A stretch of 64,000 nt of DNA, taken from Candidatus Saccharimonadota bacterium. Lineage in GTDB: Bacteria; Patescibacteriota; Saccharimonadia; Saccharimonadales; Saccharimonadaceae. The notes under the pieces are model-generated. The model searched no databases, was not told the DNA's origin, and worked only from the letters and a program-made list of their open reading frames with translations. A program made the position numbers and the translations under genes. Shown here piece after piece: positions 1 to 8,587 of this stretch (position 1 is its first letter; every line of letters starts with the position of its first letter). The stretch is taken from positions 1 to 64,000 of the forward strand of contig JAFWHS010000014.1 in the NCBI GenBank assembly GCA_017511925.1. Direction: 5' to 3'.

Positions 1-1
1 A

Positions 2-316
2 CTCGTCAAAGAGCAAATGAATGAATGTCGCGACGCGATAGCCGCTTTGCAAGCTGAACGCGACGATATTAGCGCCAAAATCTACGATCCTGACCAAGTT
101 CGAGAAATTCTGGAAGAACTTACGAACCAGCTAGATTCCCTTGCTGACAAGATGAAAAGTGCCGACTCGTGGCAAAAGGACCAGTTAGTACGAAAATTGG
201 TTACGAACCTAGAAATTAACAACAAAAATGAGGTCTCCTTCAGATGGAAGAAACCTCTTGAAAACGTCTTTAACCAGGCTCTTAAGAACAGAACTAGGTT
301 TGGTGCGCCTGACTAG
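2..316 (+). CDS. C-terminal end of a probable serine recombinase (partial)
   Basis: The frame is open from the window edge (an internal ATG lies at 17), so this is the tail of a gene that begins upstream. The visible ~104 residues are a charged coiled coil followed by the pattern LVRKLVTNLEINNKNEVSFR, which resembles the short beta-rich end of large serine recombinases (resolvase/invertase type). The catalytic domain is not in the window, so the family is inferred from the tail alone. The last codons (…GAPD, stop) lie inside the 3' end of the convergent tRNA-Leu gene. That is what one expects of an integrase gene sitting at the attachment site of an element integrated in a tRNA. It could instead be an unrelated coiled-coil protein. 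Confidence 0.5.
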   Translation, partial: LVKEQMNECRDAIAALQAERDDISAKIYDPDQVREILEELTNQLDSLADKMKSADSWQKDQLVRKLVTNLEINNKNEVSFRWKKPLENVFNQALKNRTRFGAPD

Positions 317-391
317 ACTCGAACTAGCACAGCCGTAAATGTGGCCACTACCACCTCAAGGTAGCGTGTCTACCAATTCCACCACAGGCGC
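301..391 (-). tRNA. tRNA-Leu (anticodon GAG)
   Basis: On the minus strand the acceptor GCGCCTG pairs with CAGGCGC. The anticodon stem CTACC/GGTAG encloses loop TTGAGGT (anticodon GAG), and there is a long class II variable arm. The T arm is GCTAG-TTCGAGT-CTAGT. A 3' CCA is encoded (301-303). The 3' end overlaps the stop and last codons of the convergent recombinase fragment. Confidence 0.93.
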
Positions 392-432
392 ATATCTACA
401 TTATAACACATTTCCGCGAAAATAGTGAGTAT

Positions 433-2169
433 TTAAGGAGTCTTGTTCTTAGTACCTTTTACCGCCGCCCACGTATCCACATCGCCAAAACGATCTAAAG
501 CCGTCACTAAATGCACCTCGTCTCCGTATGCCCGTACATTCTTGTTGTAAATGTAGGTCAAATTCGCTTGGTATAGACCGATCGCCGGCACATCGCTCAC
601 CCAGTGTTCTAGGAAAGTCTCATATTTTTTCGCGCGTAAAGCTGTATCTAGCGTCGCTCTGCCGGCTACTAACAGATCATCCACTAAAGCATTTCGGTAA
701 TTCGACAAATTCAAGCCTGCCGCAGTCGCTTGCGATGAATGATAATATGGCAACGGATCCGGATCTGCGCCTAACTCTACTTCATAAAGCAATATGTCGT
801 AATTTCTTCTCGACACTACGTTTGTTACAAAGTCTTGATTTTCTTCATATAGCGTAACATTCGCCTCTAACCCTAGTGCTTTTAGCTCTTCTTTTAATTT
901 TTCTGCTACGCGTGGCAAATACCCAGAATTTACAGTGGCAATATTAAGTTGCACAGCATTCCCGCCGGTCATTTCCCCAATCTTAACTTTTGCTGCCTCA
1001 AAATCCTCAGCTGGTATTTGTGGATAGTTTGACAAACGTATTTGCGAATCTATCAACGGGTAGCTCAGTTCCGATGCGTTTGCTGCTTCGGCCATTAGCT
1101 CGCTAATATTTATACCTTGACGAATTGCTGCTCGGAAATCCCGATCTTTTGTATAGGCATTATTAAGATTAAAAAACATAAATACGCCGGCATTGATATT
1201 GGTATTACGCTTTTCTAAGGCGCCGGAAGTTATCTTGTCTGCATCTAAGCCGGATAATTCCGCCGTAGCTGTAACCGAACCAGCGTTTACTGCTGATATC
1301 AAAGATTCCTTATCTCCAAAAGTGCGCACTGCAAAACTACTAAGCATCGGTTTGCCCAGATAGTAGTTCGGGTTCGCTGACAAATAAATAGTCTCACTGT
1401 CGTCAGAAGCTGAGATCTGCAGAGCGTTTAAATTGAATGCCCCAGAAGTGACTGGTGCGTTCGAAAACTCGTCTTCCACCAAAGTTTTAAGTGCCGCATC
1501 CTTCAGTTTATGTTTTGGCACTATCGGGAATTCAAGAGCTGTCGCAAAATCAGCATAAGCAGAAGATAATTCAAAAACTATTTCGCCATTTTCATTTTCT
1601 GATACTTTCACACCCTCCAAGCTGTAGTCGTAAATAGAATTCACTATCGGATTTTTTATCAAACTTACAGTAAACATCACATCTTCATTGGTGATCGGTT
1701 CGCCGTCGGACCACACCAGACCTTCGCGTAGTTTTATGGTCCATATCCTGCCGTCTTCACTATAAGAAATACTTTTTGCTAGCCCTGGGCCAGGATTACC
1801 AGAATAGTCTACTTTTATTAGTGTCGCAAACATCAATCTACTCAAAACTTTTTCGCTACTGGTGGTTGCAAACAGTGGGTTCATTGAGCTCACGCGGCCA
1901 ATCGTGGCCTCGGTATAGCTTCCGCCGTCCACAAAAACATCTTCTGCATAAGATCCCCCAAACCAAAATGCCTGAATTGTTGCCACCATCACCAGTGCTA
2001 GCACCAAAAGTATCCACTCAAAAATCAAGAGCCTCACATTGCGTGCATGAGAAATCCGCCCGATTAAGTTTTCTTTTAAGTGCTCCTTGCCGTCCGCACT
2101 AGCCTTCACAGAGGCTTTAGAAAACTTCCTAACAAATTTTTGCCCACGCTTTTTGAGAGAATTTACCAT
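433..2169 (-). CDS. ABC transporter substrate-binding protein, family 5 (oligopeptide/dipeptide type)
   Basis: This 578-aa protein has a basic cytoplasmic N-tail of ~45 residues, one hydrophobic segment (about 47-69) and a large extracellular domain. That domain carries family 5 solute-binding features near 85-540: WTIKLREGLVWSDGEPITNEDV, PIVPKHK, RAAIRQGIN and YDILLYEVELGADPDP. It is membrane-anchored and not a lipoprotein: the first hydrophobic helix has no lipobox cysteine. The family delivers peptides to Opp/Dpp-type permeases, but no permease or ATPase lies beside it. It starts 1 bp after secG and is probably cotranscribed with it, downstream of uvrC. The peptide ligand is inferred from the family. 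Confidence 0.85.
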   Translation of the reverse strand: MVNSLKKRGQKFVRKFSKASVKASADGKEHLKENLIGRISHARNVRLLIFEWILLVLALVMVATIQAFWFGGSYAEDVFVDGGSYTEATIGRVSSMNPLFATTSSEKVLSRLMFATLIKVDYSGNPGPGLAKSISYSEDGRIWTIKLREGLVWSDGEPITNEDVMFTVSLIKNPIVNSIYDYSLEGVKVSENENGEIVFELSSAYADFATALEFPIVPKHKLKDAALKTLVEDEFSNAPVTSGAFNLNALQISASDDSETIYLSANPNYYLGKPMLSSFAVRTFGDKESLISAVNAGSVTATAELSGLDADKITSGALEKRNTNINAGVFMFFNLNNAYTKDRDFRAAIRQGINISELMAEAANASELSYPLIDSQIRLSNYPQIPAEDFEAAKVKIGEMTGGNAVQLNIATVNSGYLPRVAEKLKEELKALGLEANVTLYEENQDFVTNVVSRRNYDILLYEVELGADPDPLPYYHSSQATAAGLNLSNYRNALVDDLLVAGRATLDTALRAKKYETFLEHWVSDVPAIGLYQANLTYIYNKNVRAYGDEVHLVTALDRFGDVDTWAAVKGTKNKTP

Positions 2170-2170
2170 A

Positions 2171-2398
2171 TTAAGCCGGAATTAAAAGTAGTCCCAAAAT
2201 TGAAACGACGAACACGACCGAAGAAACAATCGTCGTCACGAATAAAGATTTTTCTAGTCCGCGCCTAGTGGTGTATAACTCGCCAGAACTTCCAAAGCCC
2301 GCACCTAGCGACGCCCCTCTTTGCTGCAATAGAATCAATAATATCGTAAGAAAAGCCGATATAAACGTAACCCCTTCTAAAAAGCTTCCTATCTGCAT
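2171..2398 (-). CDS. secG: Preprotein translocase subunit SecG
   Basis: This 75-aa protein has two membrane helices (about 8-25 and 50-72) flanking the SecG loop with LLQQRGASLGAGFGSSGELY. That is the typical LQ(R)-G-x-G-x-x-F-G-S pattern followed by TRRGLEK. SecG assists SecYE in the plasma membrane during protein export. It lies between uvrC (16 bp upstream) and the binding-protein gene (1 bp downstream). Confidence 0.92.
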   Translation of the reverse strand: MQIGSFLEGVTFISAFLTILLILLQQRGASLGAGFGSSGELYTTRRGLEKSLFVTTIVSSVVFVVSILGLLLIPA

Positions 2399-2414
2399 AT
2401 AACTCCTTATATGT

Positions 2415-3671
2415 CTACTTTAGCATATTTTTTCTTTTGAGTAAAGAATGATAAGTTATGGCAAAGCGATGCGACTCTTCATCAATCCTGGCGATTAATC
2501 TCGCAACATGGGAGCCCTTAGATAGTTCAATTGTGTTATGATTTTGTGTAACTATTTTTACACTTGCCGATTTTGAGTGGTCGCCAGATTTGTCACGTCC
2601 AATCACCGGGATACCATAAGGCTCCGTGAGCGAGCTCACCGCATTTACTTGTGTAATCCCGCCATCTAGCACGATCAAATCCGGGTAATCCCACTCTGTA
2701 TGCTTCAAACGTCTAGTTATCACTTCTTGCATACTTTTTAAATCATCATTTGTAGACGAACGAATCTTAAACTTACGATATTCGCTTCTCGCCGCCGCTC
2801 CGTTTATGAATACCACCATACTAGCTACTGTGTTTTCTCCAGATTGATGTGAAATATCATACCCCTCAATTCTTCGTGGTGGTTTTTCTAATCCGAGCAT
2901 CATTTGCAGCTGTTTTAAGGCCTGGTCAGACGATATATCTAAAAACTCTTTATCAGAAAATACGATCTTCCTTTTTAATTCTTTGAGCCCGGCCAGCTGA
3001 TCTCTTGCTTCAGCCGCTAGTTCATAATTTCCTTTTGCGGCCTCATCATACATCGTTTTTTCTAAATCTTTTAACAACTTTTCGCGACCACCTTCGAGAT
3101 ATTTAATTAATTTGCGCAAATTTCTCTTGTAATCCTGTGGGGTAGTCTTGCCAATTTCTATCCCAGGGGTCAGCCCGAGATCTGTATCTAAAGTTTTTTT
3201 ACCGCCATAAGGCTTCGTATAATAAGGAAAAATCCGCCTTAGCATCCGCACGGCTTTTTCTACTGCGGTCTTACCATAAAATGGCCCCACATATGTAGCC
3301 TTATCGTCCATTGGTGTACGCGTAAAAGAAACATACGGCACCGCGTCCTGCATAGAAATGCGGACATAAGACACGGTCTTGTCATCGCGTAGCAGTATAT
3401 TCCATTTCGGCATATATCGCTTGATCATTTCTGACTCCAAAAACAGTGCATCCATCTCTGTATCCACCACGATCCAATCAGTATCTGCAATTTCACGCAC
3501 CAGAGCTTCGGTTTTTATGTCTTTTTGTACCTTTTGAAAGTATTGCCTTACACGATTTTTGAGTACCGCGGCTTTCCCTACATAGATTATTTCGCCTGCC
3601 GCGTTTTTATGAAAATAAACTCCCGGACTAGCCGGGAGCTTAGAAAGTTTCTGTTTCAGCAAGGCATCCAT
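2415..3671 (-). CDS. uvrC: UvrABC excinuclease subunit C, short form
   Basis: UvrC makes both incisions in nucleotide excision repair. The order visible is a GIY-YIG nuclease domain (about 10-90, with PGVYFHK and IIYVGKA), a UVR motif (about 197-232) and the RNase H-like endonuclease domain. The last keeps YDISH, LIVLDGG and HRFAITYH, which hold the metal-binding Asp/Asp/His residues. It ends at 418 aa, just after that domain. Usual UvrC is ~600 aa and ends in a tandem helix-hairpin-helix that binds the DNA junction, and this part is absent. No frameshift is visible after the stop, so the short form looks native. Confidence 0.93.
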   Translation of the reverse strand: MDALLKQKLSKLPASPGVYFHKNAAGEIIYVGKAAVLKNRVRQYFQKVQKDIKTEALVREIADTDWIVVDTEMDALFLESEMIKRYMPKWNILLRDDKTVSYVRISMQDAVPYVSFTRTPMDDKATYVGPFYGKTAVEKAVRMLRRIFPYYTKPYGGKKTLDTDLGLTPGIEIGKTTPQDYKRNLRKLIKYLEGGREKLLKDLEKTMYDEAAKGNYELAAEARDQLAGLKELKRKIVFSDKEFLDISSDQALKQLQMMLGLEKPPRRIEGYDISHQSGENTVASMVVFINGAAARSEYRKFKIRSSTNDDLKSMQEVITRRLKHTEWDYPDLIVLDGGITQVNAVSSLTEPYGIPVIGRDKSGDHSKSASVKIVTQNHNTIELSKGSHVARLIARIDEESHRFAITYHSLLKRKNMLK

Positions 3672-3718
3672 ACCTTAATTATATCACAAAATGCCAAAAA
3701 TGTAAATACCACTAGCGC

Positions 3719-5206
3719 TTACTCAGCGATTTCTACCTCATATTCTGGCGTCGTTTCATAATCCGTGATATCTACGCCATAAAATTGAGAAAATACGATA
3801 TTTAGCACATCTGTGTAATCCAAATATTCTTCTGGTGCCTCTACTACTACAGCAGCAGTCGGGTAGCTAAATGATAGATCTGCCGTAATATTGGCGCCAA
3901 CCTCATTGCTATTACCATTTAGATATACGCGAGTGAAGTTGTTATCCTCATCAATCTCTACGTAGATTTGTGGCAAAACGCTAACGATCTCAGCCAACTC
4001 GTCGCCGTCTACGCTTACGTTGGTAGCAAAGCCGCCAGTACAGGCCAACATCTCATTCATAAACCCAGAATTTGTCATTGAGTTGATGAAATTCGCAAAC
4101 TTCCCTGAATTTATAGAAAGACGATACAAATCATTTTTCTTTTTTGCAATTTTGAGATTTTCGGTAGAATACTCAATGAAAGGATTTGCTTCATACATCG
4201 ATGCGAAATTGCTACCATATTCGCCCAAATTGCCAGCCGCATCGATTAGGCACTGCGCTGTGGTGCCCATACCGCTTAGATCGCTAATATTACTAAAATC
4301 ACTGCTTGGGATACGAATCCATTCATCATCAATTACTTCAAATAAGCCAATTGAGCTAAGAACGGAGATTAAATCCTCGCTAGATTCAGAAGTGGTAATC
4401 TGTTCTGTAGAAACGCAGTTCATGTATACCTCTTCTTCATCGTCGCTAGCGTCATACTCACCGCTATACAAACAATTATCTGTCACACTCAAACCATTAT
4501 TGGCATAATTAGTAAGAGCATCACTTACGCCGCTAAGCTTCATATATAAATCACCATCTTTTGTGTGCACTTCATCTGCCGTAAACGTAAAATCTGACCC
4601 GTTTGTAAAGTTGGCTACAATTGTAGCATTTGCAGCATTTTCTTGGTTCGCGTTATCTATATTTGAACCGAAAGTTACTTCAAGTGAGTTTACGAATGAA
4701 GAATCAGACTCTACTTTGATCGTGCCATTCATATTGACGTACTGAGGGATATCGCCGCTCATTAGTTTTGCGATTGCCTCTGGCACTGCATCTTGCTTCT
4801 TATTAAATACTGTTACCATCAAAATCGCTGCTACTGCGCACCCGATTGCTGCCAAAGACAAAATTACTGCAAAAATAAATGCGCCTTTTTTCTTTGGTTT
4901 CTTGACTGGCTCTACGATAGAATCTTTTGCGGCCGGCATCTCTTCTGCGGTTGGCTGAACCGGTTGCATTGGCTCCAAGGGCTCAGAAACTGATTCGCTA
5001 ATAACGGACTCTGCTACAACGGTATCCATCGTAAGCGGACGATTATTTGGTGGTTGCGGCGGAACCATCTGTGGTACAGGCTCTGGCGAAGCAATCGGCT
5101 CCTGTGGAGCTATTTGCTCTGGCTGTGCCACCGGTGTTTCAGGCGGCATCTCCACCCCAGGATTTGGGTTGAGAGGATTCGGCGTCCCCTCTGGATTTTC
5201 ATTCAT
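3719..5206 (-). CDS. Membrane-anchored extracellular protein with proline-rich N-terminus, unknown function
   Basis: This 495-aa protein has three parts: a Pro/Glu-rich cytoplasmic tail (1-~105, repeated PEP/PQP), one membrane helix (~108-134) and a ~360-aa extracellular part rich in Asn, Ser, Thr and Asp with acidic clusters. I recognise no family; the beta-rich extracellular part loosely recalls LppX/LolA-like lipid-binding folds but no motif supports that. It is first in a minus-strand run leading to uvrC, secG and the peptide-binding protein. An SD-like AAGGAG lies upstream. It shares a back-to-back promoter region with eno and carries the ACATAAG 5' motif. Confidence 0.7.
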   Translation of the reverse strand: MNENPEGTPNPLNPNPGVEMPPETPVAQPEQIAPQEPIASPEPVPQMVPPQPPNNRPLTMDTVVAESVISESVSEPLEPMQPVQPTAEEMPAAKDSIVEPVKKPKKKGAFIFAVILSLAAIGCAVAAILMVTVFNKKQDAVPEAIAKLMSGDIPQYVNMNGTIKVESDSSFVNSLEVTFGSNIDNANQENAANATIVANFTNGSDFTFTADEVHTKDGDLYMKLSGVSDALTNYANNGLSVTDNCLYSGEYDASDDEEEVYMNCVSTEQITTSESSEDLISVLSSIGLFEVIDDEWIRIPSSDFSNISDLSGMGTTAQCLIDAAGNLGEYGSNFASMYEANPFIEYSTENLKIAKKKNDLYRLSINSGKFANFINSMTNSGFMNEMLACTGGFATNVSVDGDELAEIVSVLPQIYVEIDEDNNFTRVYLNGNSNEVGANITADLSFSYPTAAVVVEAPEEYLDYTDVLNIVFSQFYGVDITDYETTPEYEVEIAE

Positions 5207-5226
5207 AAAAAACTCCTTAATTTTAA

Positions 5227-5265
5227 TAATGCTTATGTTAATTTTATCACGTTCGTGATAAGATT
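5227..5265. promoter_or_regulatory. Divergent promoter with dyad symmetry between the 5206 gene and eno
   Basis: An inverted repeat TTATCAC-GTTC-GTGATAA (5244-5261) contains or abuts two outward -10 boxes. TAAAAT on minus is at 5241-5246, and TAAGAT on plus begins at 5259. The plus -10 lies 7 nt before the eno ATG, so eno is probably leaderless. The minus transcript would begin near ACATAAGCATTA (5227-5238), two bases after its -10. The symmetry may be an operator or only the superposed -10 boxes. Confidence 0.5.
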
Positions 5266-5271
5266 GTAAAT

Positions 5272-6552
5272 ATGGATAATTTCACAATTTCAAAGATTAA
5301 AGCAAGACAAGTTTTAGATTCTAGGGGTAATCCTACCGTAGAAGCTGAAGTTTTTCTCGAAAATGGCGGTTTTGGTCGGGCCATTGTGCCTTCTGGGGCC
5401 TCTACCGGCGCCGGAGAGGCTTTGGAGCTTAGAGATAGTGACCCAGAGCGGTTTCGCGGTAAAGGCGTCTTAAAAGCTGTCTGGAATGTTAACTCTAAGA
5501 TAGCCGATGTCTTAGTTGGTAATTCTTCTGATCCATTCACCGTAGATCAAATGATGATTGAACTAGACGGCACCGAAAACAAATCTAATCTCGGTGCTAA
5601 CGCAATTCTTGCCGTTTCCCTGGCCAATGCCAAAGCCAATGCTCGTGCCTACAGGATGCCATTCTATGCTTATGTAGCAGAGCTTGCCGGCACTACGGAA
5701 CAAATGTCTATCCCGATGCCTATGATGAACGTCATGAATGGCGGCGAGCACGCTTCTTGGGCTACGGATTTTCAAGAATACATGATCGTCCCGCGTTCTG
5801 CTGGCAATATTGCCGACGCCGTACGTATGGGGGCCGAAGTGTTCCATGCCCTAAAAGACGTGCTAAAAGAACGCAATTACCCCACTACGGTTGGAGATGA
5901 AGGCGGTTATGCGCCAAAAGTCCGCGACGGCAACAATGAACCTCTCGAATGTATCAAATATGCCGTAGATAAAACTGGCTACGAGTTTGGCAAAGATATT
6001 GCTATTGCCATGGATATTGCCGCTAGCGAATTTTACGATAAAGATCATTATGTACTAAAAACCAACGGCGACTGGAAGTCTGCCGACGATCTCATTAACT
6101 GGTACACTTGGATTATAGATAATTATCCAGTAGTCTCTATCGAAGACGGCCTCGCTGAAAATGATTGGGCTAACTGGAAAATCATGACCGAACGCATTGG
6201 CGGCCGAGTGCAATTAGTGGGCGACGATTTATTTGTTACAAATGTTAAATTATTAGAGCGCGGCATCACCGAAAAAGCTGGCAATGCTATATTGATCAAG
6301 CCAAATCAGATTGGCACTTTGTCAGAAACTATAGATGCGGTACTACTCGCTAAGCGCGCTGGTTTCAATACCATTATGTCGCACCGCTCTGGCGAAACCG
6401 AAGATGTGTCTATTGCCCATCTCGCCGTTGGGCTCGGCACTGGTCAAATCAAGACTGGTTCTCTCTCCCGCTCTGAGCGTATCGCGAAGTATAATGAGCT
6501 GATCCGTATCGCCGAGACTAACTCTCGCCTTGGTCTGCACGACCCGTTCTAA
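5272..6552 (+). CDS. eno: Enolase
   Basis: Enolase converts 2-phosphoglycerate to phosphoenolpyruvate in the cytosol. At 426 aa it is normal length. The N-terminal signature SRGNPTVEAEV, the loop PSGASTGAGEALELRD, the metal ligands in AMDIAASEF, SIEDGL and VGDDLFVTN, the catalytic lysine in ILIKPNQIGT and the MSHRSGETED segment are all present. The start has no Shine-Dalgarno sequence and sits 7 nt after a -10 box. A strong bidirectional hairpin terminator follows. With the gap operon at 8.6-12.4 kb it supports at least the lower half of glycolysis. Confidence 0.97.
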   Translation: MDNFTISKIKARQVLDSRGNPTVEAEVFLENGGFGRAIVPSGASTGAGEALELRDSDPERFRGKGVLKAVWNVNSKIADVLVGNSSDPFTVDQMMIELDGTENKSNLGANAILAVSLANAKANARAYRMPFYAYVAELAGTTEQMSIPMPMMNVMNGGEHASWATDFQEYMIVPRSAGNIADAVRMGAEVFHALKDVLKERNYPTTVGDEGGYAPKVRDGNNEPLECIKYAVDKTGYEFGKDIAIAMDIAASEFYDKDHYVLKTNGDWKSADDLINWYTWIIDNYPVVSIEDGLAENDWANWKIMTERIGGRVQLVGDDLFVTNVKLLERGITEKAGNAILIKPNQIGTLSETIDAVLLAKRAGFNTIMSHRSGETEDVSIAHLAVGLGTGQIKTGSLSRSERIAKYNELIRIAETNSRLGLHDPF

Positions 6553-6565
6553 TATATTAACTATT

Positions 6566-6595
6566 AAAATAAGCCCCTACAGGGGCTTATTTTTG
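6566..6595. terminator. Bidirectional intrinsic terminator between eno and FISUMP paralog A
   Basis: The stem AAGCCCC/GGGGCTT with loop TACA is flanked by A-run and T-run (AAAAT … ATTTTT). It can end both the eno transcript and the convergent paralog A transcript. Confidence 0.9.
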
Positions 6596-6609
6596 TGACT
6601 TTGTGCGAT

Positions 6610-8307
6610 TTAATAATCAGACACGCATCGTATAGACCAGCCAAAAAACCTACTGTTGTTTGTTCCAGTAATAACAAGGTTACTACGAAAAACTAAGTAA
6701 TCAGCATTGGTGTCATTGTAAACAGTGCTGGACCAATAACTACCATTAAATCCCGCGAGATTTAGCTTGTTTGAACTTATGTTCCCAGACCTGGTCATAT
6801 AAACTGGCGCATTGAATAATCCCTGATCCGCTTTGTCGCTGTCGTGAATACTATTATATATATTATTTAATTTTGCAAAATCATTCTCGTCACCCGTGGC
6901 AGAAACTATCGGTAGCCTCCAGCCTCTAGGACAAATAGAATTTTTTGGGTTCTTGGTGGTGTCGTAATATGTAGATGTGGCAAAACTGCTTGAATTATTA
7001 GAGGCAATAGCAGCAGACCAATTGTAATAGTTCCCCACCTTACCATGACTACCATTAGAAGCAAAGGGAATTCTTTGAAAGTAATTTTGAGCAAAGGTAT
7101 TACTCGCTTTTAGATAGTTACAAGTCTGATCGTTGCTTGTGTTGCAAAGACTAGATTGAAAGTATGTGCCATTGGTATACCAGGAGGTAGATGCGTCGTT
7201 GCCTTCCGGGCTGAATGACCAGGGTGCAGTATTACTATTGTACCAACCATTAATTCCTCCACTAGTATTATCTATATCAGTAACGGTACGGCTGCTTGGA
7301 CTCCACACGATCGTATCTGGTCCATAAGGTTCCTGTATTAAGTAATAACCACCACTATCAGAATAAGCCACTGAATCCACACTATATTCATTTAGGTCTG
7401 TATTCATAGAAGTTATTTTTATGCTAGGATTTAGATCTAGATCCAAATTTTGTGTCATCCAAAGCGTAGAATCAGTACAACTGGCTTCCTTTTCTTGCCA
7501 GGTAGATCCGGCACCACTTGTACACATTCTGCGCACAGTATATGCTTTATTATCTCTAGAGTCATAAGCTGTAATTTCTTGTCCAACGGCAATGGTAGCC
7601 CCCCATTCGTTTACATCTTGCATATAATAATAATCCGGCCCCAAATTAGATGATGGGTGCACAAGTACATATTTCACTTGCCCCTCATAAACGCCAGCGG
7701 GTTGACCAAGGCTAATATAGGCAGCATATGTAGCAGTAAGATCTGTGCGTGGATCCGCGAAGTCTATATTAGGGTCTAGACTGGCTACTTTTGTATAGAC
7801 TTGCGGTATAATGCTGTAGTCGTCATATCCGTTCAATATATCGGGTTTATAGGTACCACTTATGATTGTGGCCGCTAATTTCATAGCCCAGCTTGAAGTG
7901 TCTCCTGAAGTAGTAATGCCAGTAGTTATATCATAAGTGCCACCTAGGGCATTACTGTGAAGTACCGTATTGGTTCCTGCAGCTACACCTACATCCCCAC
8001 CAGTATAGCCTATAGCGTATATTGCGTAACCATGATAATCATTACAAAGGGTTTGGATAGAAGTTAACCCTATATTTTCTTTATACTGCCCATTAATTAT
8101 AGTAGCTGTGTGCTCGTTGCCAGATTCTATGGTGGCGGTCATAGAACAAGTAGGTTTAACCGTGATGGTCGCGTCGGCTGTAGCAGCTTTAGCGTATGTT
8201 GTGGCCAATACTAAGTTGCTGTGGCACATACTGCTAAACAACATAATACTAACTGCACTAATACCAAGCAGTCCAAAAAATTTCTCTTTTTTCTTCATTG
8301 TGTGCAT
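6610..8307 (-). CDS. Secreted FISUMP-domain protein, paralog A
   Basis: This is a surface or secreted protein of about 565 aa. An N-terminal hydrophobic segment (KFFGLLGISAVSIMLFSS) works as signal or anchor. It is followed by a conserved ~200-aa region (CSMTATIESGNEHTAT, YAIYAIGYTGGD) and a C-terminal domain of the Fibrobacter succinogenes major paralogous type (LWMTQNLDLDL, CPRGWRLP, YWSSTVY, SIRCVSDY). That domain has a C-type-lectin-like fold in known members. Function is unknown; adhesion to a host cell is only an inference. The frame can begin at a GTG (8325), but AGAGGG lies just before ATG at 8307, and a further ATG (8298) matches the start of paralog C. It is preceded by the structured leader at 8351-8538. 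Confidence 0.85.
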   Translation of the reverse strand: MHTMKKKEKFFGLLGISAVSIMLFSSMCHSNLVLATTYAKAATADATITVKPTCSMTATIESGNEHTATIINGQYKENIGLTSIQTLCNDYHGYAIYAIGYTGGDVGVAAGTNTVLHSNALGGTYDITTGITTSGDTSSWAMKLAATIISGTYKPDILNGYDDYSIIPQVYTKVASLDPNIDFADPRTDLTATYAAYISLGQPAGVYEGQVKYVLVHPSSNLGPDYYYMQDVNEWGATIAVGQEITAYDSRDNKAYTVRRMCTSGAGSTWQEKEASCTDSTLWMTQNLDLDLNPSIKITSMNTDLNEYSVDSVAYSDSGGYYLIQEPYGPDTIVWSPSSRTVTDIDNTSGGINGWYNSNTAPWSFSPEGNDASTSWYTNGTYFQSSLCNTSNDQTCNYLKASNTFAQNYFQRIPFASNGSHGKVGNYYNWSAAIASNNSSSFATSTYYDTTKNPKNSICPRGWRLPIVSATGDENDFAKLNNIYNSIHDSDKADQGLFNAPVYMTRSGNISSNKLNLAGFNGSYWSSTVYNDTNADYLVFRSNLVITGTNNSRFFGWSIRCVSDY

Positions 8308-8350
8308 GATCCCTCTTTGCCTCACTTTAATTGTTGTTTTACTATTACGC

Positions 8351-8538
8351 CCCCTTGCGGTGCCACTTATTTTATTTATAGACCATGCGCAAAAAATGGC
8401 ACCGCAAGGGGTGCAACAATCTAATAACCTACATCAGAGTTCTGATCCAGTTAATGATAACCTTACGGTGCCATTGTTTAACTGGATAAAACTCCAATAT
8501 AAAAATTCTGATGTTTACGTTATTAAATTGTTGCACCC
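8351..8538 (-). ncRNA. Structured 5' leader of FISUMP paralog A (copy A)
   Basis: In transcript order there is first a long hairpin: P1 8519-8538 with 8409-8428, 20 nt with one G-U; P2 8507-8514 with 8431-8438; and P3 8478-8487 with 8445-8454. Its apical loop holds ATGGCACCGTAAGG (8461-8474). Next comes linker K, CCCCTTGCGGTGCCA (8397-8411), directly followed by six U. Then comes arm H, TGGCACCGCAAGGGG (8351-8365), a perfect 15-bp partner of K. K can instead pair with the apical loop through 14 bp with one U-G. The K-H loop holds GCAUGGUC, complementary to the GGAUCAUGC at the gene start. No known RNA family is recognised. Confidence 0.7.
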
Positions 8539-8540
8539 TC

Positions 8541-8569
8541 ATTATATCACAGGTGCTATTTTTGTGCAA
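8541..8569 (-). promoter_or_regulatory. Promoter of paralog A leader
   Basis: On the minus strand the -35 TTGCAC (8564-8569) and -10 TATAAT (8541-8546) are 17 bp apart. Transcription would start 6-7 nt later, at the base of leader helix P1. A short GTTTA/TAAAC hairpin with a T-run ends just upstream, after the LOG gene. Confidence 0.75.
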
Positions 8570-8587
8570 CAAAAAGTTTAAGGTAAA

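Noticed and set aside
2415-3671. uvrC as a pseudogene because it is short
   Set aside because: All catalytic residues are intact, the stop falls at a domain boundary and no remaining HhH sequence follows.
6610-6800. Diversity-generating retroelement target at the FISUMP C-termini
   Set aside because: The fold and the variable tail before RCVS resemble such targets, but differences between paralogs are spread over all codon positions without adenine bias, and no reverse transcriptase or template repeat is in the window.
8351-8411. Invertible DNA switch or integron-like attC site in the leader
   Set aside because: K and H are inverted repeats that could recombine, but all three copies have the same orientation, no recombinase is nearby, and the wobble pairs favour RNA.
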